DNA from: JABMQB01 sp963666575
Lineage (GTDB): Bacteria > Bacteroidota > Bacteroidia > Bacteroidales > Prolixibacteraceae
Direction: 5' to 3'
DNA length: 64,000 nucleotides
Assembly: GCA_963666575.2 (NCBI GenBank)
Contig: CAXXYG010000007.1
Span: forward strand, 11,092-75,091
Under the pieces are notes generated by a model, which made no database searches, had not been told where the DNA came from, and saw only the letters and a program-made list of their open reading frames with translations. This document shows, in pieces, positions 8,343 through 16,943 of the stretch. Position 1 is the first letter of the stretch. Each line of letters begins with the position of its first letter. The position numbers and the translations under genes were made by a program.

Positions 8343-9644
8343 ATGACTAAAAAGTTGAATTTTGAAACGCTGCAGATTCACGCAGGCCACCAGCCCGATG
8401 GTACAACCAATTCGCGGGCAGTACCAATTTACCAAACAAGCTCGTATGTATTTAACGATTCAGACCATGCTGCCAACCTCTTTGGATTAAAAGAATTTGG
8501 GAATATTTATACCCGTATTGGTAATCCAACCACCGATGTATTGGAACAGCGTATTGCTGCACTCGAAGGAGGAGCTGCTGCATTGGCAGTATCATCAGGC
8601 CATTCGGCACAGTTTTTAACCTTTACCAATATCCTTGGTATTGGCGACAATTTTGTTACTTCTCCGTTTTTGTATGGAGGATCGTACAACCAGTTTAAAG
8701 TTACCTTTAAAAAGTTGGGAATCGAAGCCCGTTTTGCTGAAGATGTAACTGTCGAAGCTTTTGAAAAACTGATTGACGGTAATACCAAAGCCATTTATTT
8801 GGAGACCATTGGGAATCCGGGATTTAATATCCCCGATTTTGAAGCTTTTGGGGTTTTGGCCAAAAAATATGACATCCCGTTTATAGTTGACAATACCTTT
8901 GCTGCAGGTGGTTATCTGTTTAAACCCATCGAATTTGGGGCAAACATTGTTGTTGAATCGGCAACCAAGTGGATTGGTGGCCATGGTACCAGTATTGGCG
9001 GATTAATTATCGATGCCGGAAACTACAATTGGGGCAATGGCAAATTCCCCGGGTTTACTGAACCTTCAGAAGGATACCACGGCCTTAAATACTGGGATGT
9101 ATTTAATTTTGATGGCCCGTTTGGGAATATTGCATTTATTATTAAAGCCCGTGTTGAAGGATTACGAGACATAGGGCCGGCGTTAAGCCCATTTAATTCG
9201 TTCCAGATATTGCAAGGGTTGGAAACCCTTTCGTTACGTGTCGAGAGGCATGTTGAAAATACGGTGGCGTTGGCCAAATGGCTTCAAAATCATCCGAAGG
9301 TTGAAAGTGTAAACTACCCCGGACTGGAAGGGAACCAGTCGTATGCCAATGCACAGAAATACCTTAAAAAGGGTGCTGGAGGTGTATTGTCGTTCCTTGT
9401 TAAAGGTGGTAAAGAAGCTGCCAAACAAGTTGTAGATAACCTTGAGTTGGTTAGCCACCTTGCCAATGTGGGCGATGCCAAAACACTGATTATTCAGCCG
9501 TCGGCAACCACACACCAGCAATTGTCGGATGAGGAGCAGCTGGCTGCAGGAGTTTTGCCTTCGTCATTGCGTGTGAGTGTTGGTATTGAACACATCGACG
9601 ATATTATTGCCGATTTTGAACAAGCGTTTGCTAAAATCGTTTAA
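8343..9644 (+). CDS. metY: O-acetylhomoserine sulfhydrylase (aminocarboxypropyltransferase)
   Basis: The 433-residue product has the length and motifs of the Cys/Met-metabolism PLP family: YTRIGNPTTDVLE near 56-68, the aspartate of IVDNTFA at 183, and the PLP lysine K209 in ESATKWIGGHG. The long insert around residues 222-246 is typical of the O-acetylhomoserine branch rather than cystathionine enzymes. It makes homocysteine (or methionine) from O-acetylhomoserine and sulfide in the cytoplasm. The downstream MetA is predicted to supply the acetylated substrate, and a terminator hairpin separates the two. Confidence 0.92.
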   Translation: MTKKLNFETLQIHAGHQPDGTTNSRAVPIYQTSSYVFNDSDHAANLFGLKEFGNIYTRIGNPTTDVLEQRIAALEGGAAALAVSSGHSAQFLTFTNILGIGDNFVTSPFLYGGSYNQFKVTFKKLGIEARFAEDVTVEAFEKLIDGNTKAIYLETIGNPGFNIPDFEAFGVLAKKYDIPFIVDNTFAAGGYLFKPIEFGANIVVESATKWIGGHGTSIGGLIIDAGNYNWGNGKFPGFTEPSEGYHGLKYWDVFNFDGPFGNIAFIIKARVEGLRDIGPALSPFNSFQILQGLETLSLRVERHVENTVALAKWLQNHPKVESVNYPGLEGNQSYANAQKYLKKGAGGVLSFLVKGGKEAAKQVVDNLELVSHLANVGDAKTLIIQPSATTHQQLSDEEQLAAGVLPSSLRVSVGIEHIDDIIADFEQAFAKIV

Positions 9645-9652
9645 TAAAACAG

Positions 9653-9691
9653 AATCCCGGAATTTGTTTGGGTACAGTTCCGGGATTTTTT
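9653..9691 (+). terminator. Rho-independent terminator after metY
   Basis: AATCCCGGAA at 9653-9662 pairs perfectly with TTCCGGGATT at 9678-9687 and is followed by a T-rich run. It lies between metY and metA on the same strand, so metA may be read only partly from the upstream promoter. Confidence 0.85.
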
Positions 9692-9730
9692 GTTCTTTTG
9701 TTGCCGTTTTAAAAAATAAAACAGAAAAAA

Positions 9731-10648
9731 ATGCCAGTAAATATTCCTGATCAGTTACCAGCAGTTGAATTGCTGAAAAAAGAGAACATTTTTGTGATGA
9801 ACAAAAGCCGTGCATCACACCAGGATATACGTCCTCTAAAAATTGTGGTGCTTAACCTGATGCCTTTAAAAGTTACAACCGAAACCGATTTGCTGCGCCT
9901 GCTTTCCAATACGCCTCTTCAGGTCGAAATTGATTTTTTGAAGATAAAAGGGCACACGCCCAAAAATACGCCTGTTGAGCATATGAAGGAGTTTTATAAA
10001 GACAAAGATGAATTGTTCCGTAATAATTACGATGGAATGATTATTACCGGAGCGCCTGTTGAACTATTACCCTTCGAAGAGGTTTCGTACTGGGAAGAAA
10101 TGAAAGAAATTTTGGATTGGGCTGAACACCACATCCAGTCGTCGTTATTTATTTGCTGGGCAGCTCAGGCAGCCTTAAATCACTTTTATAAAATACCGAA
10201 ATACCCTCTTGATAAAAAAATGTTCGGCGTGTTTAAACATACGTATTCCGACCAGAATTTACCTATTTTCCGTGGTTTTGACGATGTGTTTAATATTCCT
10301 CATTCGCGGCACACCGAAATTCGTGCCGAAGATATTATCCGTCATCCCGAATTGGAAATTATCTCACAATCCGACGAATCGGGTGTAAACATGGTAATGG
10401 CAAAAAACGGGCGGCAATTGTTTATTACCGGCCATGCCGAGTATTCGCGGTGTACACTGGATGCCGAATACAAACGTGATGTGGCTAAAAACCAGCCCAT
10501 TGATTTACCGGTTAACTATTACAAAAACAATGACCCCTCGCTTGATCCCATATTAAGCTGGCGGTCGACGGCCAACCTGTTATTTACCAACTGGCTGAAC
10601 TATTATGTGTACCAGGAAACACCCTATAGGCTCGATGAAATAAAGTAG
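9731..10648 (+). CDS. metA: Homoserine O-acetyltransferase, MetA type
   Basis: The 305-residue protein is a full-length MetA. The catalytic residues fall at the family positions: C142 in FICWAAQA, H235 and E237 in TGHAEYSR. Residue 111 is glutamate (PVELLPF); in characterised MetA proteins Glu111 goes with acetyl-CoA use and Gly111 with succinyl-CoA, so this enzyme should make O-acetylhomoserine despite its common name of succinyltransferase. This agrees with the O-acetylhomoserine sulfhydrylase just upstream. It ends the methionine cluster; beyond it starts the accessory region. Confidence 0.93.
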   Translation: MPVNIPDQLPAVELLKKENIFVMNKSRASHQDIRPLKIVVLNLMPLKVTTETDLLRLLSNTPLQVEIDFLKIKGHTPKNTPVEHMKEFYKDKDELFRNNYDGMIITGAPVELLPFEEVSYWEEMKEILDWAEHHIQSSLFICWAAQAALNHFYKIPKYPLDKKMFGVFKHTYSDQNLPIFRGFDDVFNIPHSRHTEIRAEDIIRHPELEIISQSDESGVNMVMAKNGRQLFITGHAEYSRCTLDAEYKRDVAKNQPIDLPVNYYKNNDPSLDPILSWRSTANLLFTNWLNYYVYQETPYRLDEIK

Positions 10649-10759
10649 TGAGCCAGGAGCCGGGATTTGAAAGGTATTTACCAAAAACATCAGGTGGTGC
10701 CCGGTGCGGATTTTACCAAATAAAGCGTAATAAAATAACAAGTGGTTTTTTTTGCAGTA

Positions 10760-11106
10760 TTCGACAAAATGACGAATGCTAACTTTTTGGCCGGACAACG
10801 TTTGTCACAATGACGAATACCTTCCAACTAGCCGGACAACGATCGTCAAAATGACGAATGCCTTGCAACAGGCCGGACAACGATCGTCAAAATGACGAAT
10901 GCCTTCCAACTAGCCGGACAACGATCGTCAAAATGACGAATGCCTTCCAACTAGCCGGACAACGATTGTCAAAATGACGAATACCTTCCAACTAGCCGGA
11001 CAACAACCGTCAAAACGACGAATGCTGTTCAACTGCCCGGACAACGATCGTCAAAATGACGAATGCTGTTCAACTGGCAGGTTAACGTTCGTCAAAACGA
11101 CGAATG
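10760..11106. repeat. Nine 41-bp tandem repeats, each with an inverted repeat
   Basis: The word GACGAAT recurs nine times at exactly 41-bp steps (10771, 10812 and so on to 11099), with CCGGACAAC at the same period. Each unit holds a small palindrome, TCGTCA-AAA-TGACGA in the best copies. The outer copies are more diverged than the middle ones. The period is not a multiple of three, so it does not encode a repeated peptide; a 68-codon reading frame crossing its right end is judged spurious. There are no variable spacers, so it is not a CRISPR. The region occupies most of the gap between metA and the cassette array. Confidence 0.9.
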
Positions 11107-11231
11107 GTTATTTTTGCGATGGGCACTATATTCTGCGGCTGAACACTTTGCCCGATCTTTTTTTTTCTTTTCTCTTTTAACTTTCGACTTACTACTCAAA
11201 ACTGCCTAACCAAACTTATTTGCAACTTCTA

Positions 11232-11324
11232 TTTATAATCCCTACTTTTAAAGAACTAAAACCCGGCAGCGCACAAGCGATTGATTTTTTTTGGCGAAGG
11301 AACTGCACCCCCGGATTTTTAAAA
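11232..11324. repeat. Dispersed 90-bp element, copy 1
   Basis: This stretch matches 61185-61277 closely: both share AAAACCCGG, the word GCGCACA, GAAGGAACTGCACCCCCGGA and flanking A+T-rich sequence. The ends AAAACCCGG and CCGGATTTT are imperfect inverted repeats about 45 bp apart, so the element could form a hairpin. Both copies lie 100-150 bp upstream of a cassette region. It contains no convincing reading frame. Confidence 0.75.
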
Positions 11325-11431
11325 CAATAAACAAGTAGTAATTAATTCAACCAAAATAGAAGCACCCTCTAAAAGGTGTTATAAGGTGTTGTATATGGAT
11401 ATAAATGACACAAAAATGATGTTATAAATAA

Positions 11432-11440
11432 GTTAGTGGC
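11432..11440 (+). other. Cassette boundary core site GTTAGTGGC (start of cassette 1)
   Basis: GTTAGTGGC is the exact reverse complement of GCCACTAAC at 12400-12408, the left core of the attC-like site at the end of the same cassette. In integron cassettes the first bases of the cassette and the left core of its own attC were joined in the circular form and must be complementary; here 9 of 9 match. No clear attC or attI is visible immediately to the left. Confidence 0.65.
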
Positions 11441-11460
11441 AATTTTAAAACATACATAAT

Positions 11461-12417
11461 ATGACAGGAATAATTTTAGCAATAGTTGGACTAATTCTTA
11501 CATTAATTTTTGGAATTTATTCTGTTCGAAACAACAAGAAGTCACAAAAAAAGATTTCTATTTCTTTTGAGAAAAAAGAATGCTACAGCTTATTTAAGGA
11601 AGACATTAATCGGTTAAACATAGATATTAACTATAAAGGAAAGACTATTGACAATTATCTTATTCTTTTTAAAGCTACAATTACTAATAATGGCAACCTT
11701 GACATTGATAAATCAAGAATTTTCAGTCCCTTAAAAATAATTATTGATAAAAATTTCAAATGGTTAGAAACAAATATTTCAGAAATTACAAATGGTGTAA
11801 ATGCAGACATTAAAAATATCACTGATAATATACTTGAGTTGAATTGGGATTTAATAAAAAAGAATGAAAAAATTGAATTTGAAGCATTAATTGAAATCCC
11901 ACAGAACAAGGAAATAGAGGAAATAACAGAAGAATTTTATAAATCAATTTCATTTGATTTTAGAATAACTGACCTAAATAAAATTGACAAAATAATTGAT
12001 TCAAACTCTAAGGAAATTAGAAGAAAAAAATCAAAACAGAAAGTGGCTGTAATGAGCATAATAATGCTTCTTTTTGGATTAGCATTGTTCTTTTCACCTG
12101 AGGCGCCAAAATATTTATCTATTCTTCCTATTAGCCAATCGATTGAATATTCATTAAAATCAAACGATACAACAGTAAGTGTTACCATAAAAGCAAAAGA
12201 TAGTAATCAAATGCAATTAAAAAATAAGGATATTGATGAAGAAATATCAATATCTGAATTCAATAAGAAATTTCAAATTCAAAAAGTAAATTCTATAATT
12301 GACGAAAATAAATCAAAACTTTTAAGCCGAATTCTTGGAATTACTTATGTACTAACTGCCCTTTGGGGATTATGGAGAAGCTTAAGAAAGAAAAAAACTG
12401 CCACTAACAAAATGTAA
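11461..12417 (+). CDS. Cassette 1: membrane protein of unknown function
   Basis: The 318-residue product has an N-terminal membrane helix (residues 3-22), a predicted cytoplasmic or periplasmic segment rich in Lys, Glu and Ile, a second helix around 203-222 and a third around 290-306 followed by a basic tail. I recognise no family. The ATG lies 28 bases after the cassette boundary at 11433 and the stop codon falls inside the attC-like site, the compact layout expected of an integron cassette. Its composition is visibly more A+T-rich than that of the methionine genes to its left. Confidence 0.7.
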   Translation: MTGIILAIVGLILTLIFGIYSVRNNKKSQKKISISFEKKECYSLFKEDINRLNIDINYKGKTIDNYLILFKATITNNGNLDIDKSRIFSPLKIIIDKNFKWLETNISEITNGVNADIKNITDNILELNWDLIKKNEKIEFEALIEIPQNKEIEEITEEFYKSISFDFRITDLNKIDKIIDSNSKEIRRKKSKQKVAVMSIIMLLFGLALFFSPEAPKYLSILPISQSIEYSLKSNDTTVSVTIKAKDSNQMQLKNKDIDEEISISEFNKKFQIQKVNSIIDENKSKLLSRILGITYVLTALWGLWRSLRKKKTATNKM

Positions 12418-12548
12418 ACTTAGGATGTGTAAATTTCAGAGCGGGGTTGGTGGGGTACGAGCCGCGGATTCTCGCATCGCCGTTCAGTCCTATCGGACAT
12501 GAACGCTCTCCGAAATCCGCTCCGCAACTTACACCAACCGTTAGCGGC
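12400..12548 (+). repeat. attC-like site 1
   Basis: Left core GCCACTAAC (12400-12408) and right core GTTAGCGGC (12540-12548) flank a long imperfect hairpin: GTGTAAATTTCAGAGCGG at 12427-12444 pairs with CCGCTCCGCAACTTACAC near 12518-12535. The centre (GCGGATT...AATCCGC, GTCC-TATC-GGAC) is also palindromic. The right core fits the GTTRRRY-type integron site closely. The recombination point would lie between G12540 and T12541. Confidence 0.7.
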
Positions 12549-12591
12549 AAGCATAAACCGAACCCTAAATATTGGAATATTATAGAAAATT

Positions 12592-13617
12592 TTGAATCTG
12601 CTAAATCCATATTATTGTTTTTCTGAAAAAGGAGAAAGAAATCTTCCCTCCCTGGATGAAATATCAAAAACTATTCAGTCTGGTGTCGAACCGATAATCT
12701 TTATAGATAGCTGTGTATGCTTACATATAATTAAAGTTGTGGACTATGGAAAGAAAGCAACAAATGTTGATTTGAAAAAAATATTGTCATTTAAGCAATA
12801 TCTTGAAAACAACCCTGTGACACTCAGCCCCTTTTTTGGTCTTATAGAACTTTGCTTAAAGGACGGTAATTTGGACAAGCATAAATATTCTGATTTTAAA
12901 AATAGAATTGATTTTTTTAGGCAAATACCATTTAAAGATTTCAAAAAATTCAAATATAACTTTAGTCGAGATTTCCACATTTTTAAAACAATCACAGATA
13001 ATTTACCCAATCCATATCAAGCCATTGAACCCTCTTTAATGAATAGTTACTGCACTTTACTTAAAATTAGGAGTATTGCTCAAAAGGGCTTGCAAAAACA
13101 AAACGCTGAATCAAATATTGATTCACTTTTTAGTTGGATGATAAATGAACTTGATTGTATGAGGGCTGTCGAATACAAACTTGCTTTAAATATTTTTGGA
13201 GGAAATACTGCATTTAGAAAAATGATTGCACTTGATAGCAAAAGTAGCAACGTGAAAAAAATATTAATCGGAACAGCATGGGATATTTATCATTCAAAAA
13301 ACACCACAAATAGTTTTCGATTACTTCAGATTTTAGGAGATAATATTTTGCCATACTTTGTAACAAATGATTCAAATTTATTTGGCTTATTTAAAAAATA
13401 CAACCTTACTCTTATTAAAGACGGAGGAAAGGACTTAAATTCATCCTTTATCATAAATTCAGAATTTGACTTTCCTCATTTAGGCAATGATTTCATTGAC
13501 AAACAAAACCGGAAAATGATGGAGTGCTTTGTCGAAAGAAGAAACAATAATTCGAAATATGACAAGCAGAAAATGGATAAGCTCATAAAAGAATTAGAAA
13601 GAGAAAATGATTTATAA
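12592..13617 (+). CDS. Cassette 2: PIN-like domain protein (putative RNase)
   Basis: The 341-residue protein begins at TTG 12592; the nearest upstream stop in frame is at 12583 and no ATG is available, so the start is unusual. FIDSCVCLHI (D39), LSPFFGLIEL (E86), TAWDIYH (D231) and YFVTNDSNL (D260) reproduce the order and setting of the four acidic residues of PIN-like nucleases. The middle is helical with no further recognisable domain. No antitoxin gene accompanies it in the cassette. I infer a metal-dependent RNase, perhaps of a toxin or defence kind, at moderate confidence. It is the sole gene of a cassette bounded at 12541 and 13764. Confidence 0.6.
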   Translation: MNLLNPYYCFSEKGERNLPSLDEISKTIQSGVEPIIFIDSCVCLHIIKVVDYGKKATNVDLKKILSFKQYLENNPVTLSPFFGLIELCLKDGNLDKHKYSDFKNRIDFFRQIPFKDFKKFKYNFSRDFHIFKTITDNLPNPYQAIEPSLMNSYCTLLKIRSIAQKGLQKQNAESNIDSLFSWMINELDCMRAVEYKLALNIFGGNTAFRKMIALDSKSSNVKKILIGTAWDIYHSKNTTNSFRLLQILGDNILPYFVTNDSNLFGLFKKYNLTLIKDGGKDLNSSFIINSEFDFPHLGNDFIDKQNRKMMECFVERRNNNSKYDKQKMDKLIKELERENDL

Positions 13618-13635
13618 AACAAAAAATAAATGCCA

Positions 13636-13772
13636 GCCGCTAACAAATTGTAAATTGCATTGCGGGGTTCGTGGTGTGTCGTTCGTTGGATTCTCGTTTC
13701 GCAGTTCCGTCCTATCGGACAGGAACGCTCTTCGAAATCCGCAACGACAACTTACAAGTGACCGTTAGGCGC
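13636..13772 (+). repeat. attC-like site 2
   Basis: Left core GCCGCTAAC (13636-13644) is the exact complement of GTTAGCGGC, the first bases of the same cassette at 12540. Right core GTTAGGCGC lies at 13764-13772. The interior repeats the palindrome of site 1, including TCCTATCGGACAGGAACGCTC and GAAATCCGC, and the arms pair (TGTAA near 13650 with TTACA near 13752). The 9 of 9 core match within one cassette is the strongest sign of integron-type exchange. Confidence 0.72.
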
Positions 13773-13821
13773 AAAGGTAAGTAAAGCATATAAAGAAAAT
13801 ACCGATCAAAAAAACAAGTTT

Positions 13822-15138
13822 ATGAATAAACACATTTATCACATCAGCATTTTATTAATCCTAACTGTTTTAGTTACAACTATTTCAAATTCTTTTGCTC
13901 AAAGCAGTAACAATGAAGTTATACCAATTGACAAATCAAGATTTAGCAACGAAATTGTTGCCGATTCTGTTTTAAATCAATGGCAGACACTTTTTAAATT
14001 TTCATGTGAAGAAATTCTGTATAATTGGTGGAATACAATACCCGGCCTGCAGGATAAAAATGGAAAAACTGACAAAATTGATTTCATTGATTTTGGGTAT
14101 TTGGAAAATAACAATAAAAAGGCAGAATTTGGCAAGGAAACAAAAGGTGGTATTCGGTATGCTGCAGAGTATGCTTATACCCTGGCAGTATTAATATTTA
14201 CGGATTCATATGAGTCAATAATGATTGATTTGCCGAAATCTGAAATTATTCAACGTACAACACTGATCATTAAATCGCTTGCTAAGGATCATAAAATAAA
14301 TGGAGGAATAAATCATCCCTGGGGTGATCAGTGGCAGTCAGCGCAATGGGCAGGGAAAGTTGCTGTTGCCGGATGGCTAATGTGGGAATATCTTGATAAA
14401 GAAGACAAAAACAATGTAACCCGAATGATGGAATATGAGGCGAATCGCTTTTTGAACCATAAACCTCCTTATGCTAATGGGCTTTATATGTTTAATACAA
14501 ATGCCGAAGAAGTTGGGTGGGATGCTACAGCATTGCAAATTACTTGCGCCATGCTTCCCAATCATAGTAATTATAATGCTTGGTTAGAGAAATCTTATGA
14601 ATACAGGCTTGCTGCTGTGGCTATGCCTACCGATTTAGAAAATGAAACGTTGGTCGAAGGTAAAAAGGTTAAAGACTGGGTTTCAGGTTACAATATGGAT
14701 ACGCTGGGAGCAGTTGGAAATCACTATGCTTATCCCAATCCGGATTATATGGCAGCCACCCTGCGTCATTCTATTGAAGGGGCATTGTACATACTATTAG
14801 GAGGACAAACCATTCCTTTTGTCAATACATTTAATTGCTCCCGTATTTATGGAAACTTTAACAATTATGCCTGGCACGGTGAAAGCACCATTTATAAAAA
14901 AGACGGTACTATTTATTGGCCAATTGGCATTGAAAAAGGCAGGAGGTTTGAATTAATTAAATATAGTTTAATTGATCTTGGAGCACAGATTCTTGGATTT
15001 GATGAGTCATGCTCAGTAAAAGGGGAATACTGGGAGAAAATACATCTTGCAGAAGCGATTAAGTTGAAACGAACAGAGTATTTATCCGCAAATGGCTATC
15101 TCTTTAAATGGATTCAGTATTCTAGTAAAAATAAATGA
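13822..15138 (+). CDS. Cassette 3: secreted protein, possible alpha/alpha-toroid enzyme
   Basis: The 438-residue product has a signal peptide (residues 1-26, ending NSFAQS). The mature part is rich in helices with many conserved-looking aromatic residues: YNWWNTIPG, the segment NHPWGDQWQSAQWA around 166-179, NTNAEEVGWDATALQ around 227-241, and NHYAYPNPDYM. This pattern recalls (alpha/alpha) toroid carbohydrate-active enzymes such as polysaccharide lyases and heparinase-like proteins, but I cannot name a family. Export to the periplasm or surface is likely. It is the only gene between the attC-like sites at 13636-13772 and about 15158-15291. Confidence 0.6.
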   Translation: MNKHIYHISILLILTVLVTTISNSFAQSSNNEVIPIDKSRFSNEIVADSVLNQWQTLFKFSCEEILYNWWNTIPGLQDKNGKTDKIDFIDFGYLENNNKKAEFGKETKGGIRYAAEYAYTLAVLIFTDSYESIMIDLPKSEIIQRTTLIIKSLAKDHKINGGINHPWGDQWQSAQWAGKVAVAGWLMWEYLDKEDKNNVTRMMEYEANRFLNHKPPYANGLYMFNTNAEEVGWDATALQITCAMLPNHSNYNAWLEKSYEYRLAAVAMPTDLENETLVEGKKVKDWVSGYNMDTLGAVGNHYAYPNPDYMAATLRHSIEGALYILLGGQTIPFVNTFNCSRIYGNFNNYAWHGESTIYKKDGTIYWPIGIEKGRRFELIKYSLIDLGAQILGFDESCSVKGEYWEKIHLAEAIKLKRTEYLSANGYLFKWIQYSSKNK

Positions 15139-15157
15139 TAACATTGAAATGTGCACT

Positions 15158-15291
15158 GGTTAAAACAAGTGGTATAAGTCATGGCTGGGTTTGTGCGGAT
15201 TCGACACGATCGAATCTTGTCCCAACCTCAGTTTCGGTCGGACACTCAGACTCTCGTCTGACCGCCACAACCTCATACCACCGTTAGGCAT
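15158..15291 (+). repeat. attC-like site 3 (left core degenerate)
   Basis: The right core GTTAGGCAT lies at 15283-15291. GTGGTAT near 15169 pairs with ATACCAC near 15276, and the centre holds GGTCGGAC facing GTCTGACC, so the hairpin layout is kept although its interior differs from sites 1, 2 and 4. The expected left core GCGCCTAAC (complement of the cassette start at 13764) is absent; TTAAAAC is the nearest word. The left half may have been replaced or mutated. Confidence 0.5.
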
Positions 15292-15327
15292 AATGCAAAG
15301 AAACAAAACAAATTACCTTATAAAATC

Positions 15328-16368
15328 ATGAAAAAACTAATCTTAATTTCTTTAATTCTTTTTCCATTCTTGGTATATGCAAATCCAATTTGGCTTGGTG
15401 TTAGTATCTCCGAAGTTTATTTTAGCAATTCAGGAGAATGGACAATAGAAATTGATAATGTAAATATGTCCTCTGTCAGCTATTTAGATAGTTTGGTCAT
15501 TGAATGCAATTCAGGTTTTTCGACCATCACAACTTTTGACACTACTGATTTTATTGTTATTACGAACGAAAATTTAAAAAACCCAATTACAATTAATAAA
15601 AATGACGATTGTATTAAACTTTTCTCATATTCATACGGTACATTTAAAATAGATAGTATATGTATTGGTGAGAATGATGATTCATATCTAAAAAATATCG
15701 AATTGGGACAATCTGTTGCAAGATTATATGGATATGGTCCTTTCTATAAAGACAATAGTCCAACTATTGGATATCAAAATGATTTGGAAGGATCAAAAGG
15801 AAAGATATATGGATATTTTTACGACACAAATGGAGAAACCATTGCGAATAAATATTTTTTTATTGATGAAGGATATGCTACGACTATACTTCAGGAGCAA
15901 GGATTTGCAGGTAATATAATGATAGATGAAAATGGTTTTTATTGTGCTGAGATTTCATCAAGAAGTTATTCAATTAAAGAAAGACTTATATATGTTTCTT
16001 CGACTGAACATGAGATGATGCAATTTCAACCTATAAACTTTGATTTAAATGAGAATGACAGTATAAACATTGATTTTAATAAAATCATAACATCAACTAA
16101 AAGATTAAATATTAATAAAGTTCTACTAAGTAATTTCCCCAATCCTGCAAGTGACCATACCTATTTTATATTTGACCTAAACGGATTTAAGGCTTCATCA
16201 TTATTAATAACTATTTATAACTTAAATGGTAAAATAATAGATTCATTTATTCCAGACACGTCGCAGTACTATTGGAATTGCAGTAATCTGCCTCGAGGTA
16301 CTTATCTATGTACTTTGAGTACAAAAAACCAGACAATTGGAGTGAATAAATTTCAAATTGCAAAATGA
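15328..16368 (+). CDS. Cassette 4, gene 1: secreted protein with T9SS sorting domain
   Basis: The 346-residue protein has a signal peptide (MKKLILISLILFPFLVYA) and, at the C-terminus from about residue 268, a type A T9SS sorting domain: NFPNPASDHTYF, then ITIYNLNGKII, then the LPRGTYLC motif. T9SS tails direct proteins across the outer membrane of Bacteroidota. The N-terminal part consists of beta-rich, Ser/Asp-rich sequence with no recognised catalytic motif. It overlaps the next gene by four bases (ATGA). A T9SS substrate inside a mobile cassette implies a cassette adapted to this phylum. Confidence 0.85.
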   Translation: MKKLILISLILFPFLVYANPIWLGVSISEVYFSNSGEWTIEIDNVNMSSVSYLDSLVIECNSGFSTITTFDTTDFIVITNENLKNPITINKNDDCIKLFSYSYGTFKIDSICIGENDDSYLKNIELGQSVARLYGYGPFYKDNSPTIGYQNDLEGSKGKIYGYFYDTNGETIANKYFFIDEGYATTILQEQGFAGNIMIDENGFYCAEISSRSYSIKERLIYVSSTEHEMMQFQPINFDLNENDSINIDFNKIITSTKRLNINKVLLSNFPNPASDHTYFIFDLNGFKASSLLITIYNLNGKIIDSFIPDTSQYYWNCSNLPRGTYLCTLSTKNQTIGVNKFQIAK

Positions 16369-16931
16369 TTAAATCATTACAAATACTGTTAATACTGTTA
16401 TTTGTTTTGGGGGGTAATATATGCTATTCTCAAGAGACTTTTTCATTTGAGAAAGAAGATATCACTTTTGAGTTAAAAGATAAAAGATTTATTATTCAAG
16501 GATTGTACTATTTTAATTCAGAAACTGAAAAGATGTACTCAATTTTATACCCATTTCCAACAGAAAGTATTTATAGTAGTCCATCTAAAATTAATGTAAA
16601 ATATCTTGATTCTGGAGAATCCATCATATATAAAAAAAAGAGAGATTCTTCATCGATAGTTTTTAAAGCATTGATAAAAAAAGAAAATCCAATAATGATA
16701 TCATATCAGCAGCAGCTAAAATCAAACAAGGCAAAATACATTTTAAAATCGACTAACTATTGGAATAAACCTTTGGAACGAGTAAATTATAAATTAATAA
16801 CAGAATTGGATTTTGTAATTAATAATTTCTCGATACCTCCTGATAAAGAAATTATACTTGAAAACAAAAAGATATATTTATGGCAAAGAGAGAATTTTAT
16901 GCCAACAAAAGACTTTGAAATTGAATTCTAG
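16365..16931 (+). CDS. Cassette 4, gene 2: secreted protein of unknown function
   Basis: The 188-residue protein starts at an ATG overlapping the stop of the T9SS gene, so the two are translationally coupled. Residues 1-22 form a signal peptide (IQILLILLFVLGG core, CYSQE cleavage area). The remainder is beta-rich with many Lys, Ser and Ile and shows no family signature that I know. A shared cassette and coupling suggest it works with the T9SS protein, for instance as a chaperone or surface partner; this is inference. Confidence 0.6.
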   Translation: MIKSLQILLILLFVLGGNICYSQETFSFEKEDITFELKDKRFIIQGLYYFNSETEKMYSILYPFPTESIYSSPSKINVKYLDSGESIIYKKKRDSSSIVFKALIKKENPIMISYQQQLKSNKAKYILKSTNYWNKPLERVNYKLITELDFVINNFSIPPDKEIILENKKIYLWQRENFMPTKDFEIEF

Positions 16932-16943
16932 AATTATAGCACT

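Noticed and set aside
10760..11106. CRISPR array
   Set aside because: All 41 bases of the unit are repeated; there are no unique spacers, and no cas gene is near.
10974..11180. 68-residue reading frame in the tandem repeats
   Set aside because: The repeat period of 41 bp breaks any frame, and the product is a chance translation of repeat DNA without known features.
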